DNA of 64,000 bases from Phycisphaera sp. Lineage in GTDB: Bacteria > Planctomycetota > Phycisphaerae > Phycisphaerales > SM1A02. The notes under the pieces were generated by a model. The model had not been told where the DNA came from. It saw nothing but the letters and a program-made list of their open reading frames with translations, and ran no database searches. Below, in pieces: positions 1-9,070 of the stretch; position 1 is the first letter of the stretch; each line of letters starts with the position of its first letter. Location: positions 41,012 to 105,011 of the forward strand of contig WGMP01000002.1 of the NCBI GenBank assembly GCA_016124975.1. The letters are read 5' to 3'. The position numbers and the translations under genes are program-made.

Positions 1-497
1 AGATCCTGCGAGGTCTCGATCATGAAGCCGTCGATGCCGCCCGCGATCAGGCCGCGCGCCTGCTCGAGATAGCTCGCGTGCATCTCCTCCCACGACACCT
101 GGCCGAGCGACACGAGCTTGGTGCCCGGGCCCATCGAACCGATCGCAAAGCGCGGGCGGTCTGGCGTCTCGAACTTCGCGGCGGCCGCGCGCGCGACCTC
201 GGCGGCGCGCTTGTTCAGTTCGAAGGTCCACGAGGCGAGCTCCTCGTCGAACTCGCGGCCGACGAGGATGTTGGCGCCGAAGCTGTCGGTCTCGACGACA
301 TCTGCGCCCGCAGCGAAGTAGTTCTCGTGGATCCGCTGGATGATGTCGGGCCGCGTCTTGACGAGGATGTCCGTGCAGTTGTCGCGGCCGAGGTAGTCGG
401 AGGGTGCGCAGTCTGCACACGCGTGGATCTGCGTGCCCATGCCGCCATCGAAGACGAGGGTGCGGGTTTCGAGAGCCTTGACGAGGGAGCGCGGCAT
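1..497 (-). CDS. metH: Methionine synthase, N-terminal homocysteine-binding domain (partial)
   Basis: The gene runs off the left edge of the window, leaving 165 N-terminal residues. The translation starts MPRSLVKALETRTLVFDGGM and continues with the glycine-rich DGGMGT motif (residues 17-22), followed by YFAAGADVVETDSFGAN and AIGSMGPG. These are hallmarks of the homocysteine S-methyltransferase barrel that opens cobalamin-dependent methionine synthase, which transfers a methyl group from methyltetrahydrofolate to homocysteine. The zinc cysteines and the folate and B12 domains would lie outside the window, so a stand-alone homocysteine methyltransferase (BhmT/MmuM type) is not excluded. The start was chosen because a well-formed promoter ends 7 nt before the ATG. 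It is divergent from the S41 peptidase gene. Confidence 0.72.
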   Translation of the reverse strand, partial: MPRSLVKALETRTLVFDGGMGTQIHACADCAPSDYLGRDNCTDILVKTRPDIIQRIHENYFAAGADVVETDSFGANILVGREFDEELASWTFELNKRAAEVARAAAAKFETPDRPRFAIGSMGPGTKLVSLGQVSWEEMHASYLEQARGLIAGGIDGFMIETSQD

Positions 498-504
498 GGC
501 GGGA

Positions 505-533
505 AGGATAGACCCCGCCGCGGTTCCTTTCAA
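505..533 (-). promoter_or_regulatory. Promoter of metH
   Basis: Read on the minus strand: TTGAAA (533-528), a 17-nt spacer, TATCCT (510-505), then only 7 nt to the metH ATG at 497. The expected transcription start falls at or next to the ATG, so the mRNA would be leaderless. A perfect 10-bp palindrome, GAAGCGCTTC, lies just upstream (555-564) between the two divergent genes and could be an operator; this is inference. Confidence 0.6.
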
Positions 534-636
534 CCGTTTATGAGGATGAACGGATGAAGCGCTTCCTGTTGTCTTTTTTGGTTTTTTTCTCAACGGCTCT
601 TCCGACGCGCCGCGGACCGCGAGGTACACTCGGGCC

Positions 637-2196
637 ATGCGGAAGTTCCCCATGTCGACCGTGCGGTCGCGCGAATCCTCCCCCTCCCGAGCGCCGTTCC
701 GAGCCGTGCGCGTCCTCGCGGCCTGCGCGCTGTCCGCTCTTGCGGTGATCGCCCCGCTCGGCGGCTGCGCGAGCGCGCCCGAGGCCGCCATGGCGCGGTC
801 GGCTCCCGCGGCCCTTCCGCGCGAGACCTTCGACGCCGTCTGGACCACGGTCCGCGACCAGCATTTCGACCCGAGCCTCAACGGCGTCGACTGGAACGCG
901 GTGCGCGACGAGCTGCGCCCGCGCGCCGAAGCGGCCAAGAGCCAGTCCGAGCTTCGGGGCGTGCTGCAGGAGATGCTCGCGACGCTCGGGCAGAGCCACT
1001 TCTCCGTGATTCCCGCTGAGGCCGACGACGCCGACGGCGCGGCGGAACAGGAACCAGCGAGCACGGCCTCCACAACCTCCGCGGAGCCAGAGCTCCTTCC
1101 GCCAGACCGCGCGGTCGGAGTCCTCGGGCTCGACCTCGCGAGCGTCGAGGGCTTTCCCACGGTCACCCGCGTCACGCCCGGACTTCCCGCCGCACGCGCT
1201 GGCGTCCTCCTCGGATGGCGGCTCGTCGCCGTGAACGGAGCCGAGATCGCCCCGATGGTCGAGGAGACGCGCGCGCGCCTCGCGGAGCTCGAGTCGAGCG
1301 GCCGCGACCCGCACTCGCCCGAGGCCACGCAACTGCGCATGGCGCTCGTGTTCGCGGGACAGCAGCTTCTCGTCGGCCCCGTCGGCTCGACGGCGGAAGT
1401 CGTCTTCGAGGATGCGTCGGGTGCGGAGCAGAGCGTCTCGCTCTCCTACGAAGCGCCGCCGCTCGGCTCAAGCTCGTTCGGAAACCTCCCGCCCTTCCCC
1501 GTCGATGTGCAGTCACAGGTCCTCGAGCGCCCCGTCGAAGGCGGCGCGCCGCTCCGCGTCGGCTATCTCGCATTCAACATCTGGATGACCGGCGCCTCCG
1601 ACGCGATCCACCGAGGGGTTGACAAGCTTCGACGCTCGGACGGAATCGTCCTCGATCTCCGCGGAAACCCCGGCGGCGTGGCCGCGATGTCGATGGGTGT
1701 GGCGGGGTTCTTCACGGCGGAGCCGTTCAGCCTCGGCACCTTCATCGGACGGGACAACTCGCTTGAGTTCCGCGCAGCGCCTCGGCGCCTGTCTGCCGAA
1801 GGCACGCGCGTCCGCCCCTACACGCGGCCACTCGCGATCCTCATCGACGGCCGCAGCGCGAGCACCAGCGAGATCTTCGCGGGCGGAATGCAGGAGGCGG
1901 GCCGCGCGCGCGTCTTCGGCGAGACGACCGCGGGCATGGCGCTTCCCGCGCAGGCGGTCAGGCTCCCGAACGGCGATGTCCTCCTGCACGCGATCGCGGA
2001 CTTCGCCACGCCGAAGGGCGTGCGCATCGAGGGCCGCGGCGTGGTGCCCGACGAGGTCGTCCCGCAGCGCCTGTCGTCGCTCCGCGAGGGGCGCGACGAA
2101 GTGCTCGAACAGGCCATCACCTGGATCCGTACGCGCACGCTCGAGTCCCGCGCGGAGCGGGCGAAGCGCGCGGAATCAGGCGCATCCAATCCCTAA
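637..2196 (+). CDS. S41 family peptidase, lipoprotein
   Basis: This 519-residue protein has a lipoprotein signal ending in LGGC (Cys44), so it is probably anchored in the envelope. A helical N-terminal part contains LGQSHFSV (His121). A PDZ-like segment covers about residues 160-215, and the S41 catalytic fold follows, with IVLDLRGNPGG near 337-347 and DGRSASTSEIF near 404-414. The motif GETTAGM lacks the lysine seen in the Ser-Lys dyad of CtpA/Tsp enzymes. It therefore resembles the tricorn/IRBP-like S41 branch, which uses a His-Ser-Glu arrangement. Substrates are unknown. A TACACT element (625-630) sits 6 nt before the ATG and there is no Shine-Dalgarno sequence. The two LolA-like genes follow. 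Confidence 0.85.
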   Translation: MRKFPMSTVRSRESSPSRAPFRAVRVLAACALSALAVIAPLGGCASAPEAAMARSAPAALPRETFDAVWTTVRDQHFDPSLNGVDWNAVRDELRPRAEAAKSQSELRGVLQEMLATLGQSHFSVIPAEADDADGAAEQEPASTASTTSAEPELLPPDRAVGVLGLDLASVEGFPTVTRVTPGLPAARAGVLLGWRLVAVNGAEIAPMVEETRARLAELESSGRDPHSPEATQLRMALVFAGQQLLVGPVGSTAEVVFEDASGAEQSVSLSYEAPPLGSSSFGNLPPFPVDVQSQVLERPVEGGAPLRVGYLAFNIWMTGASDAIHRGVDKLRRSDGIVLDLRGNPGGVAAMSMGVAGFFTAEPFSLGTFIGRDNSLEFRAAPRRLSAEGTRVRPYTRPLAILIDGRSASTSEIFAGGMQEAGRARVFGETTAGMALPAQAVRLPNGDVLLHAIADFATPKGVRIEGRGVVPDEVVPQRLSSLREGRDEVLEQAITWIRTRTLESRAERAKRAESGASNP

Positions 2197-2294
2197 GGCC
2201 GCGCCCCGCGCGTCCCCGCCATCCGAACGCTCCCTTCGAAATCAAGGCACGAACCAACAGGCACGAAACCGCCAGATTCTTGAGATCAATCCAC

Positions 2295-3260
2295 ATGAAC
2301 CCGCTCTCCGACATGAACCTGAACTCCTCCCGCATCCGAGTCGCCGCGCGCACCGCGCTCGTGGCGCTCATCCTCGCGCACGCGCCCGCAGCGGCCCTCG
2401 CCCAGGATGGCGCAGCCCCTGCGCCCGAGGCCGCGAAGCCCGCCGCTCCCGCCGCGAACCTGCCGAGCGCAGCCGACATCCTCGCCAAGTCGCTCGAGGC
2501 GACGGGTGGCAAGGAAGCGTGGTCGAAGATCACCTCGATGGAGTCGAAGGGGTCGATGGATATCCCCGCCGCGAACATCAAGGGCCCGATGCACTCGATC
2601 ATGGCGGCGCCGAACAAGACGGTCGTCCGCATGGAGCTCGCTGGCTTCGGCGCGATCACGACCGCCTTCGACGGCACCGTCGGCTGGACGAGCGACCCGA
2701 CGGGCGGCACGCGCATCCTCGAGGGCGAGGAGCGCGAGACGATCGCCCGCGAGGCGGATGTCCTCGGCAACCCCGATCCGATGTCGCGGTGGGATTCCGT
2801 CAAGACGATCGGCGAGGGTGACTTCGGCGGCTTCGACTGCTGGAAGATCGAGGCCACGCGCGGGAAGGACAAGACGATCCTCTGGTTCGAGAAGTCGACC
2901 GGCCTCGCACGCGGGTCGGAGACGACGGTCGCCACGCAGATGGGCGAGATCCCCATCAAGAGCGTGCTGCAGACCTACACCGAGTACAAGGGCGATTTCG
3001 GCACCGTGAAGCTGGCGACGCGCACCGAGTCGAGCCAGATGGGCCAGAAGATGATCGCCACCATCGACAGCGTGACCTTCAACGCGGTGCCCGCCGACGC
3101 TTTCGCGCTTCCGAAGGAGGTTCAGGAGCTCCTGAAGCCCGAGCCGACGGAAGACGAGGAACTTGGCGAGGAACTCGACGGCGAGACTCCTGCGGAGGCT
3201 CCCGCATCGAAGCCCGCGGCACCGGCGGCACCCGCCGCACCCGCTGCGCCGAAGGCCTGA
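2295..3260 (+). CDS. Secreted LolA-like protein, function unknown
   Basis: The 321-residue product has a signal peptide with likely cleavage after AAALAQ. The rest is mostly beta strands, with short motifs such as TGGKEAWSKITSM, AFDGTVGW, TRGKDKTILWFEKSTGL and YTEYKGDFGTVKLATRTE. This pattern is typical of the periplasmic LolA/outer-membrane lipoprotein-sorting-like fold. The C-terminal 45 residues are acidic, then Ala/Pro rich (PAAPAAPAAP). The ATG at 2295 was preferred; a TTG at 2280 and an ATG at 2313 are in frame, and none has a clear ribosome binding site. The next gene is a paralogue, and the S41 lipoprotein lies upstream. Confidence 0.7.
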   Translation: MNPLSDMNLNSSRIRVAARTALVALILAHAPAAALAQDGAAPAPEAAKPAAPAANLPSAADILAKSLEATGGKEAWSKITSMESKGSMDIPAANIKGPMHSIMAAPNKTVVRMELAGFGAITTAFDGTVGWTSDPTGGTRILEGEERETIAREADVLGNPDPMSRWDSVKTIGEGDFGGFDCWKIEATRGKDKTILWFEKSTGLARGSETTVATQMGEIPIKSVLQTYTEYKGDFGTVKLATRTESSQMGQKMIATIDSVTFNAVPADAFALPKEVQELLKPEPTEDEELGEELDGETPAEAPASKPAAPAAPAAPAAPKA

Positions 3261-3357
3261 GAATCGCGCGTCGATCGGGTGGAACACGCACGCGACGCCC
3301 CGCGTCCTCCGCGCACGCCGCGGCCGCGCGGCGCTCGCACCGCTCCCGAGGCACACG

Positions 3358-4302
3358 ATGAACTTCGCCGCGTTCTCCACCGCGTTCTCCACCCGATCGA
3401 CGCTTGTCGCGCTCGCGCTCCTCGCGACCGCAACCCCTGCGGCACCGTGCGGCCTTCGCACGGCGACCGCGTTCCCGCAAGCGCAGTCCGACGCGCCGTC
3501 CGCGCCGCCCTCTGCCCTCCCCGATGGGACAGAGCTTCTCCGCCGCGCCCTTGATCGTCTCGGCGGCGACGCGTGGAACGCGATCGGTTCCTTCGAGTCC
3601 GTCGCACGCGTCGAGACTCCAATGGGGAAGGGCCGCGTCGCCTACAGCTTCGTCGCTCCGGTCGCGAAGCTGCCCGCTGCGCACCTGCTTGTGCAGACGA
3701 TGCCTGGCGGCGACGGCACCGCGTCGGGCGCGGAGACCACGCTCGAGCTCGGGGTCGCAGACGGCGTCGCCTGGATGGGTGAACCGGGCCGCGCGCAGCC
3801 CGTCGAGCCTGCGATGGCGGCCGAACTCGCGGGCGGCGGCGACCTCATCACGCTCGTCCGCTCGCTCTCCGCGCGCTTCAGCGATGTCCGCACCATCGGC
3901 CGCGAGACTGTCGACGGCCGGCCGTGCTGGCGGCTTGCCATGAGGCCCGTCGGGGCGCCGCCCGAGCACGCACCCTGGTCGCTCTTCCTCAGCGAGCCCG
4001 ACGCGGAGATCGTCGGCCTCGAGATCCCCCCGCCGCCGCGCGCCGAGGCCGCGAACGCCCCCGTCGCAGGAGGTCAGTCGATGCGCTTCCGCCGCTGGGA
4101 GCCCGTCGAGCGCGGCAACCGCGCGCTCGCCCCCGCTTCCGAGGACACGCCCGCGCGGCTCGTCTCATTCCGCGAAGCGACCATCACGACCGCAGGCATG
4201 AAGATCGACATGATCTACGAGCGGGTCGCGGTCGATACGCTCGCACCAGGGTCGATCGCCGCCCCAGCTTCGATCGGCGGCGGCGCAGCGCGGGGCCGCT
4301 GA
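3358..4302 (+). CDS. Secreted LolA-like paralogue
   Basis: This 314-residue secreted protein has a signal peptide (LVALALLATATPAAPCG) and the same organisation as the gene before it: GTELLRRALDRLGGDAWNAI near the N-terminus, a WMGEPG segment, then GRPCWRLAMRP and WSLFLSEPDAEIVGLE, which align with the DCWKIEA and ILWFEKSTGL segments of its neighbour. A tandem duplication followed by divergence is likely. The reading frame stays open upstream, but only the ATG at 3358 gives a sensible signal peptide. Function is unknown; carriage of a lipid or lipoprotein through the periplasm is an inference from the fold. Confidence 0.65.
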   Translation: MNFAAFSTAFSTRSTLVALALLATATPAAPCGLRTATAFPQAQSDAPSAPPSALPDGTELLRRALDRLGGDAWNAIGSFESVARVETPMGKGRVAYSFVAPVAKLPAAHLLVQTMPGGDGTASGAETTLELGVADGVAWMGEPGRAQPVEPAMAAELAGGGDLITLVRSLSARFSDVRTIGRETVDGRPCWRLAMRPVGAPPEHAPWSLFLSEPDAEIVGLEIPPPPRAEAANAPVAGGQSMRFRRWEPVERGNRALAPASEDTPARLVSFREATITTAGMKIDMIYERVAVDTLAPGSIAAPASIGGGAARGR

Positions 4303-4336
4303 ACGCCGCACGCGGCGCTTCCCGCTGAAAGAACGC

Positions 4337-5353
4337 ATGTTGATGCAGAACACGACTTCATCCTCATCCTCCGTGACAGCCGTCGCGCCCGCGGCCTCCG
4401 CCGCGGGCGCCGTCCTCCTCGAGGGCGTGTGCAAGCGCTTCGGCAAGGTCGACGCCGTGCGCGGCATCTCGCTTTCGATCCCCGAGCGCTCGCTGTGCGG
4501 CTTCCTCGGGCCGAACGGCGCGGGAAAGAGCACCACGATCCGCATGATCATGTCGATCATCGCCCCCGACGCGGGCCGCGTCGAGGTGATGGGGTCGTCG
4601 GCGCTCGCGATGAAGGACCGCATCGGATACCTCCCCGAAGACCGCGGCCTCTACCGCAAGATGAAGGTCGGCGAGTTCGTCGGATACATGGCGCGCCTCA
4701 AGGGCGTGCACCCGCAGGGGCTCTCGCGCCGCATCGACGACTGGCTCGAGCGGCTCGAGCTTCCGGGCGTGATCAAGCGCCGCTGCGAGGAGCTCTCGAA
4801 GGGCCAGCAGCAGAAGATCCAGCTGCTTGCGTCGATCATCCACGCGCCCGACCTCCTCATCCTCGACGAGCCCTTCTCGGGGCTCGATCCCGTGAACGGC
4901 CGCCTCGTGCTCGAGCTGATCCGCAGCGAGCAGGCGCGCGGCGCCACGATCATCTTCTCAACCCACCAGATGCACACCGCCGAGGCGCTCTGCGACAAGG
5001 TCGTGCTCATCAACAAGGGCGAGAAGGTGCTCGACGCGACGATGCCCGAGCTCCGCGCGCGCTACGACGACCGTGGCCTCGTGTGCGAGCCGCTCTCGGC
5101 CCCCGACGATTTCGCGGCGCTCGCGCTGCGCTCTGGGCTCGCGATGCACGCGCGCACGCACGAGAACGGCGCGGTCGACCTCGACCTCGCCGCGGGCGTC
5201 GCGGCCGCCGACGCCATGCGGGCGGTGCTCGAGCTCGCGCCGATGCGCTCGCTCGGCCTCAGGCGCATGAATCTCGACGACCTCTTCGTCGAGCTCGTCT
5301 CGGGTCCCGAATCCGGCGGTTCCGCGCGCAAGGGAGCGAAGATCGATGCCTGA
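4337..5353 (+). CDS. ABC transporter ATP-binding subunit (NatA/ABC-2 type)
   Basis: The 338-residue protein is a cytoplasmic ATPase that powers the membrane subunit encoded next. It has Walker A GPNGAGKST (58-66), signature LSKGQQQ (153-159), Walker B LLILDEP (173-179) and the switch histidine in FSTHQM (His210). The C-terminal extension of about 110 residues is usual for drug, sodium or polysaccharide exporters of the DrrA/NatA group. The first 25 residues are a low-complexity Ser/Ala tail before the ABC fold. Its stop overlaps the start of the permease gene by 8 bp, so the two are translationally coupled. The substrate cannot be predicted. Confidence 0.92.
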   Translation: MLMQNTTSSSSSVTAVAPAASAAGAVLLEGVCKRFGKVDAVRGISLSIPERSLCGFLGPNGAGKSTTIRMIMSIIAPDAGRVEVMGSSALAMKDRIGYLPEDRGLYRKMKVGEFVGYMARLKGVHPQGLSRRIDDWLERLELPGVIKRRCEELSKGQQQKIQLLASIIHAPDLLILDEPFSGLDPVNGRLVLELIRSEQARGATIIFSTHQMHTAEALCDKVVLINKGEKVLDATMPELRARYDDRGLVCEPLSAPDDFAALALRSGLAMHARTHENGAVDLDLAAGVAAADAMRAVLELAPMRSLGLRRMNLDDLFVELVSGPESGGSARKGAKIDA

Positions 5354-6725
5354 CCGACCGAATCAGTCCTATCTCGGCAAGGTTGTGCTCGTCGCCTGGC
5401 GCGAGTTCCGCCACACCGCGCTCACGAAGGGCTTCATCTTCGGCGCGGTCGCCGTGCCCGTCGTCATGTTCGGCGTCATCACGCTGATGCCGCTCCTCGT
5501 CTCGCGCGAGTCGCCGCCGCTCGTCGGCACCATCGTCGTCGCGGACCCCGAGGGATCGGTGTCGGCGCGGGCCGAGCAGGTGCTCGTCACGCCGCCGAGC
5601 GTGAAGGAGGTCCTCGACGAGCTTGCATCCGCCGAGGCGACTCCCGCCTCGCCCGCGGGCACGGCCGAGGCGATCGATGCGGCGTCGAGCCTTTCCGCGG
5701 CGCCCCAGCGCATCGAGGTCACCTGGCGCGTGGAGCCCTCGCTCGACGCGGTCGAGGCGATCAAGCGCGATGTGCGCGAGGGCAAGATCCTCGCGGGCGC
5801 CGCGATTCCGCCCGATGCGCTCGACCCCGCGAACGCGACCGACGGATTCGAGCTCTTCATCCCGAGCTCGCTCTCGCCGAAGCATGTGCGGCAGATCACC
5901 CGCGCGCTCGGCGTCGCGCTCGAGGAGGAGCGCGTCGAGCGGAGCGGGCTCGACGCTGCGCTCCTCGCGCGGCTCAAGGACCGCCCCGAGCCACGCACGA
6001 CGCGCATCTCGCCCGAGGGCGACGAGGCAGAGGAGAACACGGAGGCGCGCTTCCTCGTCCCGATCGCGTTCATGTTCCTTCTCTGGATCACGGTCTTCAC
6101 GAGCGCGAACTACCTGCTCACGACCACCATCGAGGAGAAGTCGAACAAGGTGATGGAGGTGCTGCTCGCGGCCGCGAGCCCGCTGCAGCTCCTCGGCGGG
6201 AAAATCGTCGGATACGCGCTCGTCAGCACGGTGATGCTCGTGATGTACGGCGCGCTCGGCGTCGCAGGGCTCACGGCGCTCGCAATGGGCGACCTCGTGC
6301 CCGCGATGCACCTCGTCTACCTCGCGATCTACTTCGTGATCGCCTATGTGATGGTCGCCGCAATGATGTCCGCCGTCGGAAGCGCCGTCAGCGACCTGCG
6401 CGAGGCGCAGTCGCTCGTCGGCCCCGTGATGACGCTGCTCCTCGTGCCGCTCATCCTGTGGATGCCCATCACGCAGGACCCGAACGGCATGCTCGCCACG
6501 ATCACGAGCTTCATCCCGCCCGCGTCGCCCTTCGTGATGATTCTCCGTCTCACCGCGGCCACCGAGCCCGTCCCGATGTGGCAGGTCATCGCCGCCACAG
6601 TGTGGGGCCTGGCCTGCGCCGCGGGGCTTCTCTGGCTCGCCTCGCGCATCTTCCGCGTCGGCGTCCTCATGCAGGGCAAGCCGCCGACTCCGCGAGAGTT
6701 GCTGAAGTGGGCATTCGTGCGCTGA
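5346..6725 (+). CDS. ABC-2 type transporter permease (NatB-like)
   Basis: This 459-residue membrane protein has one transmembrane helix near residues 25-50, a periplasmic region of about 190 residues, and a C-terminal block of five to six helices starting at FLVPIAFMFLLWITVFTSANYLL. The segment TTIEEKSNKVMEVLLAAASPLQLLGGKI is the conserved coupling region of NatB-like ABC-2 permeases. It pairs with the ATPase just upstream, with an 8-bp overlap. Export of an ion, a lipid or a small toxic compound is likely for the family, but nothing in the sequence selects among these. Confidence 0.9.
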   Translation: MPDRPNQSYLGKVVLVAWREFRHTALTKGFIFGAVAVPVVMFGVITLMPLLVSRESPPLVGTIVVADPEGSVSARAEQVLVTPPSVKEVLDELASAEATPASPAGTAEAIDAASSLSAAPQRIEVTWRVEPSLDAVEAIKRDVREGKILAGAAIPPDALDPANATDGFELFIPSSLSPKHVRQITRALGVALEEERVERSGLDAALLARLKDRPEPRTTRISPEGDEAEENTEARFLVPIAFMFLLWITVFTSANYLLTTTIEEKSNKVMEVLLAAASPLQLLGGKIVGYALVSTVMLVMYGALGVAGLTALAMGDLVPAMHLVYLAIYFVIAYVMVAAMMSAVGSAVSDLREAQSLVGPVMTLLLVPLILWMPITQDPNGMLATITSFIPPASPFVMILRLTAATEPVPMWQVIAATVWGLACAAGLLWLASRIFRVGVLMQGKPPTPRELLKWAFVR

Positions 6726-6785
6726 CCGCGCCGCCGGGCCCTCGCGTGAATCCACGCGGCGACCGCCGCCGTACCATCCGACCGC

Positions 6786-8267
6786 GTGTCCGACCTCTCC
6801 GCCTGGATCCTCTCGATCGGCCTCTTCCTGGGCGTGGTGGTCCTGACGGCGCTCGCCGCGAGATCGGTCGCGGGCGACCCGCCGCGCGGACGCAGGCGCT
6901 GCCCACGCTGCTGGCATGAGCTCGGCCCAGCGCGGGGCGACGGAGACGGCCGCCCCGACGACGACGCGGCGATTGCCTCGCGCCGCTGCGCCGAGTGCGG
7001 GTTCACGGCGCAGCGCGAGAGCGACACGGCGCGCACGCGGCGCCAACCCCTGCGCGCGGCGCTCGCGATCCTCGGCGTCGTGGCGCTTGTCCTCGCGGCC
7101 CGCGCGCGATTCATCAGCACCGGCTTCTGGAGCATGGCGCCGACTGCGATCCTGGTGACCGCCGTCCCGTGGGTCGACTCCACGGAGTTCGACTCTCCGA
7201 TCCGCGAGCTTGCCCGCCGCATCGGCTCCGCAACCCTTGACGACGGGCAGATCGAGGACGCGCTCGAGCTCGTCGTCGCGGGTGACTCGGGCGCACGCCC
7301 GCCGACGCGCGAATGGCAGCGGAAGTACGGCCTGCTCTGCGATACGCTCCTCCTCGGCATGTGGCGCGACGACGAGCGCCTCCTTCGCCTGCTCGAGATC
7401 CCGCCCGCGGTCGACCTCGTCGGGCTGATGGCTGGCGAAGACGGCACCCACGCGCTTGCGATCGATGTCGCGGCGTGGTGGCCGAGCGGCCTCGAGGGAG
7501 AGGCCGAGGTGCGTCTCTCAGATGGCTCCTCGGCGCGGGCGGTGTTCGATCCGTGGGGCCGCAACGCTCCGTGGCTCGTCGCGCTTCCCACGGGGGTCGC
7601 GCCCTCGGCGGCCTTCTCGTTCGACCTGCGCGTGCGCCCGCGGGGCCTCGCGGCCGAAGACGCTCCCGACGGCGGCTGGAGGCGGTACGAGACGATTCAC
7701 GCGCGCGCCACGCGCCTCGCCGGCCGCGACGCCAACGAACCCAACGCCGAGCCCGTCGACTCGCCCGCGCTCCGCGCCGCGATCGCCGCAGTCTTCGACT
7801 TCGATGACGCCTTCGTGCTCTGGTCGCAAGGGACGCCGCGCGGCGGGCTTCGCTTCAACGAGCGCGCGACCTCCGAGCCCGACTTCGAGGACATCCTGAT
7901 CGGCCTCCGCATCGAGGTCTGCGAGGACGGCGTGCCGCGGCGCACGAGCAGGATCTGGTGGCTCGCGGGCCCCCGCGTGTCGCGCCCGCGCTGGTTCACG
8001 CCCGTCGAAGACGCTGCGGCGCTCGAGCGGCTCTTCGCAGCGGACCCCGCGCAGGACACGCGTTGGACGCTGCGGATCACGGGAGACGGCGCACTCGCGG
8101 ATCTCGCGCGCCCTCCCCTCGCGGAGCGTCCCACACGCGCCTTCCGCCACTGGAGCGGCTCGTTCGAGGTTCCCCTGCGGGTCCATCGGATCGCGCAGCC
8201 GTCGCCGGCGCGGCGGTGGACCCCGCTGCCCGAACCAACCGCGGCGCCTGCACCGGGCGCACCGTGA
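6786..8267 (+). CDS. Membrane protein with zinc-ribbon loop, unknown function
   Basis: The 493-residue protein starts with a transmembrane helix (about 6-25). A short loop then carries two cysteine pairs, CPRC (39-42) and CAEC (68-71), followed by a second helix (about 91-106). The remaining 380 residues have no family I recognise. The paired CxxC loop resembles zinc ribbons at the N-terminus of many planctomycete membrane proteins, and is probably cytoplasmic. The start is a GTG; TACCAT at 6772-6777 lies 8 nt before it and there is no Shine-Dalgarno sequence. It lies 60 bp after the ABC permease gene on the same strand but has its own putative promoter. Confidence 0.7.
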   Translation: MSDLSAWILSIGLFLGVVVLTALAARSVAGDPPRGRRRCPRCWHELGPARGDGDGRPDDDAAIASRRCAECGFTAQRESDTARTRRQPLRAALAILGVVALVLAARARFISTGFWSMAPTAILVTAVPWVDSTEFDSPIRELARRIGSATLDDGQIEDALELVVAGDSGARPPTREWQRKYGLLCDTLLLGMWRDDERLLRLLEIPPAVDLVGLMAGEDGTHALAIDVAAWWPSGLEGEAEVRLSDGSSARAVFDPWGRNAPWLVALPTGVAPSAAFSFDLRVRPRGLAAEDAPDGGWRRYETIHARATRLAGRDANEPNAEPVDSPALRAAIAAVFDFDDAFVLWSQGTPRGGLRFNERATSEPDFEDILIGLRIEVCEDGVPRRTSRIWWLAGPRVSRPRWFTPVEDAAALERLFAADPAQDTRWTLRITGDGALADLARPPLAERPTRAFRHWSGSFEVPLRVHRIAQPSPARRWTPLPEPTAAPAPGAP

Positions 8268-8623
8268 CCGCGGACGAGAAAAATGGCACGCGCGGGGACC
8301 CCGGCGGGAAGCAACGCAGCCCAAAGGGGCGCGCGCGGCAGGTGCCGCCGGGCCGAGGCCGAGCGCAACCTGCACGCCTGTCAGGGACGAGCGCTCGAAC
8401 CCTATTGCAAGGTGGGTTCGGCGTCCATCGATCCCGACCTTCCACTCGATGCCTCGGGGCGCCCCGACGGGTCGCGGCGCCTTGCGCAAAGGAGGCCTGG
8501 TCTTCGTCGCGGAACTCGCCGATCCCTAGGGTTCAAGCAAGGTTCGAGGCGATGTGCCTGACAGTCTGCCCGCGGGGGTCTCCGCGCGTGCGAAGTGGAG
8601 TGTAGCCCGCGATTCAACCGACA
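8268..8623. other. Intergenic region with no recognised gene
   Basis: The stretch is GC rich and contains several short inverted repeats but no convincing reading frame. Read on the minus strand it ends in a run of five T at about 8279-8283 after GC-rich sequence, as a terminated small RNA might. I could not match it to tmRNA, RNase P RNA, 6S RNA or SRP RNA. Confidence 0.4.
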
Positions 8624-8652
8624 TTGACAAGGGAGCCCGATTCGCGCATCAT
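8624..8652 (+). promoter_or_regulatory. Sigma-70-like promoter of the small lipoprotein gene
   Basis: A perfect -35 hexamer TTGACA (8624-8629) is followed by a 17-nt spacer and CATCAT (8647-8652, 4 of 6 matches to TATAAT). Transcription would start near 8659, giving a leader of about 17 nt that contains GAGGAT (8665-8670), a Shine-Dalgarno sequence 5 nt before the ATG at 8676. Confidence 0.7.
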
Positions 8653-8675
8653 GCCGCGACTTTCGAGGATTTCCC

Positions 8676-8963
8676 ATGCGCCGTACCACAGGTCTTGCGT
8701 CCGTTTCCGTTGCCGCCCTTCTTCTCGCCCTCGGCGGCTGCGCGGCCGATCCCGAGCGGACCGACCTCAAGTCGATCACGAGCAACCTGACCCCCGAGCT
8801 CCAGGCCACCGCAGAGCGTCCCGTCGACATCGATGTCAACTGGGCCGTGAACGCCGACCAGGACCTCCGCGGCGCGTGGAACGACCTTGGTCGCTTCTGG
8901 CTCACCAACCGTCCGCGCTCGCTGAGCAACTACCCGATCATGTCGACGGGCGGCAACCGCTGA
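8676..8963 (+). CDS. Small lipoprotein, unknown function
   Basis: The product is 95 residues. The signal peptide MRRTTGLASVSVAALLLALG is followed by GC, forming the lipobox LGGC with the acylated cysteine at position 22. The mature part is about 74 residues, polar, and ends in NDLGRFWLTNRPRSLSNYPIMSTGGNR. I recognise no domain. It is the only gene here with both a perfect -35 promoter and a good Shine-Dalgarno sequence, so it may be strongly expressed, perhaps as a structural or stabilising envelope component; that role is inference. It stands alone between two longer genes on the same strand. Confidence 0.78.
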   Translation: MRRTTGLASVSVAALLLALGGCAADPERTDLKSITSNLTPELQATAERPVDIDVNWAVNADQDLRGAWNDLGRFWLTNRPRSLSNYPIMSTGGNR

Positions 8964-9070
8964 TCGAGCCCGTTGTCCGCGCCGCGCTCAGGGCTTCGCT
9001 CCATCTGAATAGTCCCTCCTGATCGCTCCGCACGGCGCGGCTACGCTGTCCGATTCCCCCGCGGCCACCT

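Noticed and set aside
5259..7451. Open minus-strand frame of 730 codons opposite the ABC permease gene
   Set aside because: Opposes a well-supported ABC permease and a zinc-ribbon protein; composition is that of a shadow frame.
8280..8400. Resemblance to SRP RNA (a GGGAAGCAACGCAGCC stretch)
   Set aside because: The conserved GGAA tetraloop and symmetric loop cannot be aligned without several mismatches.
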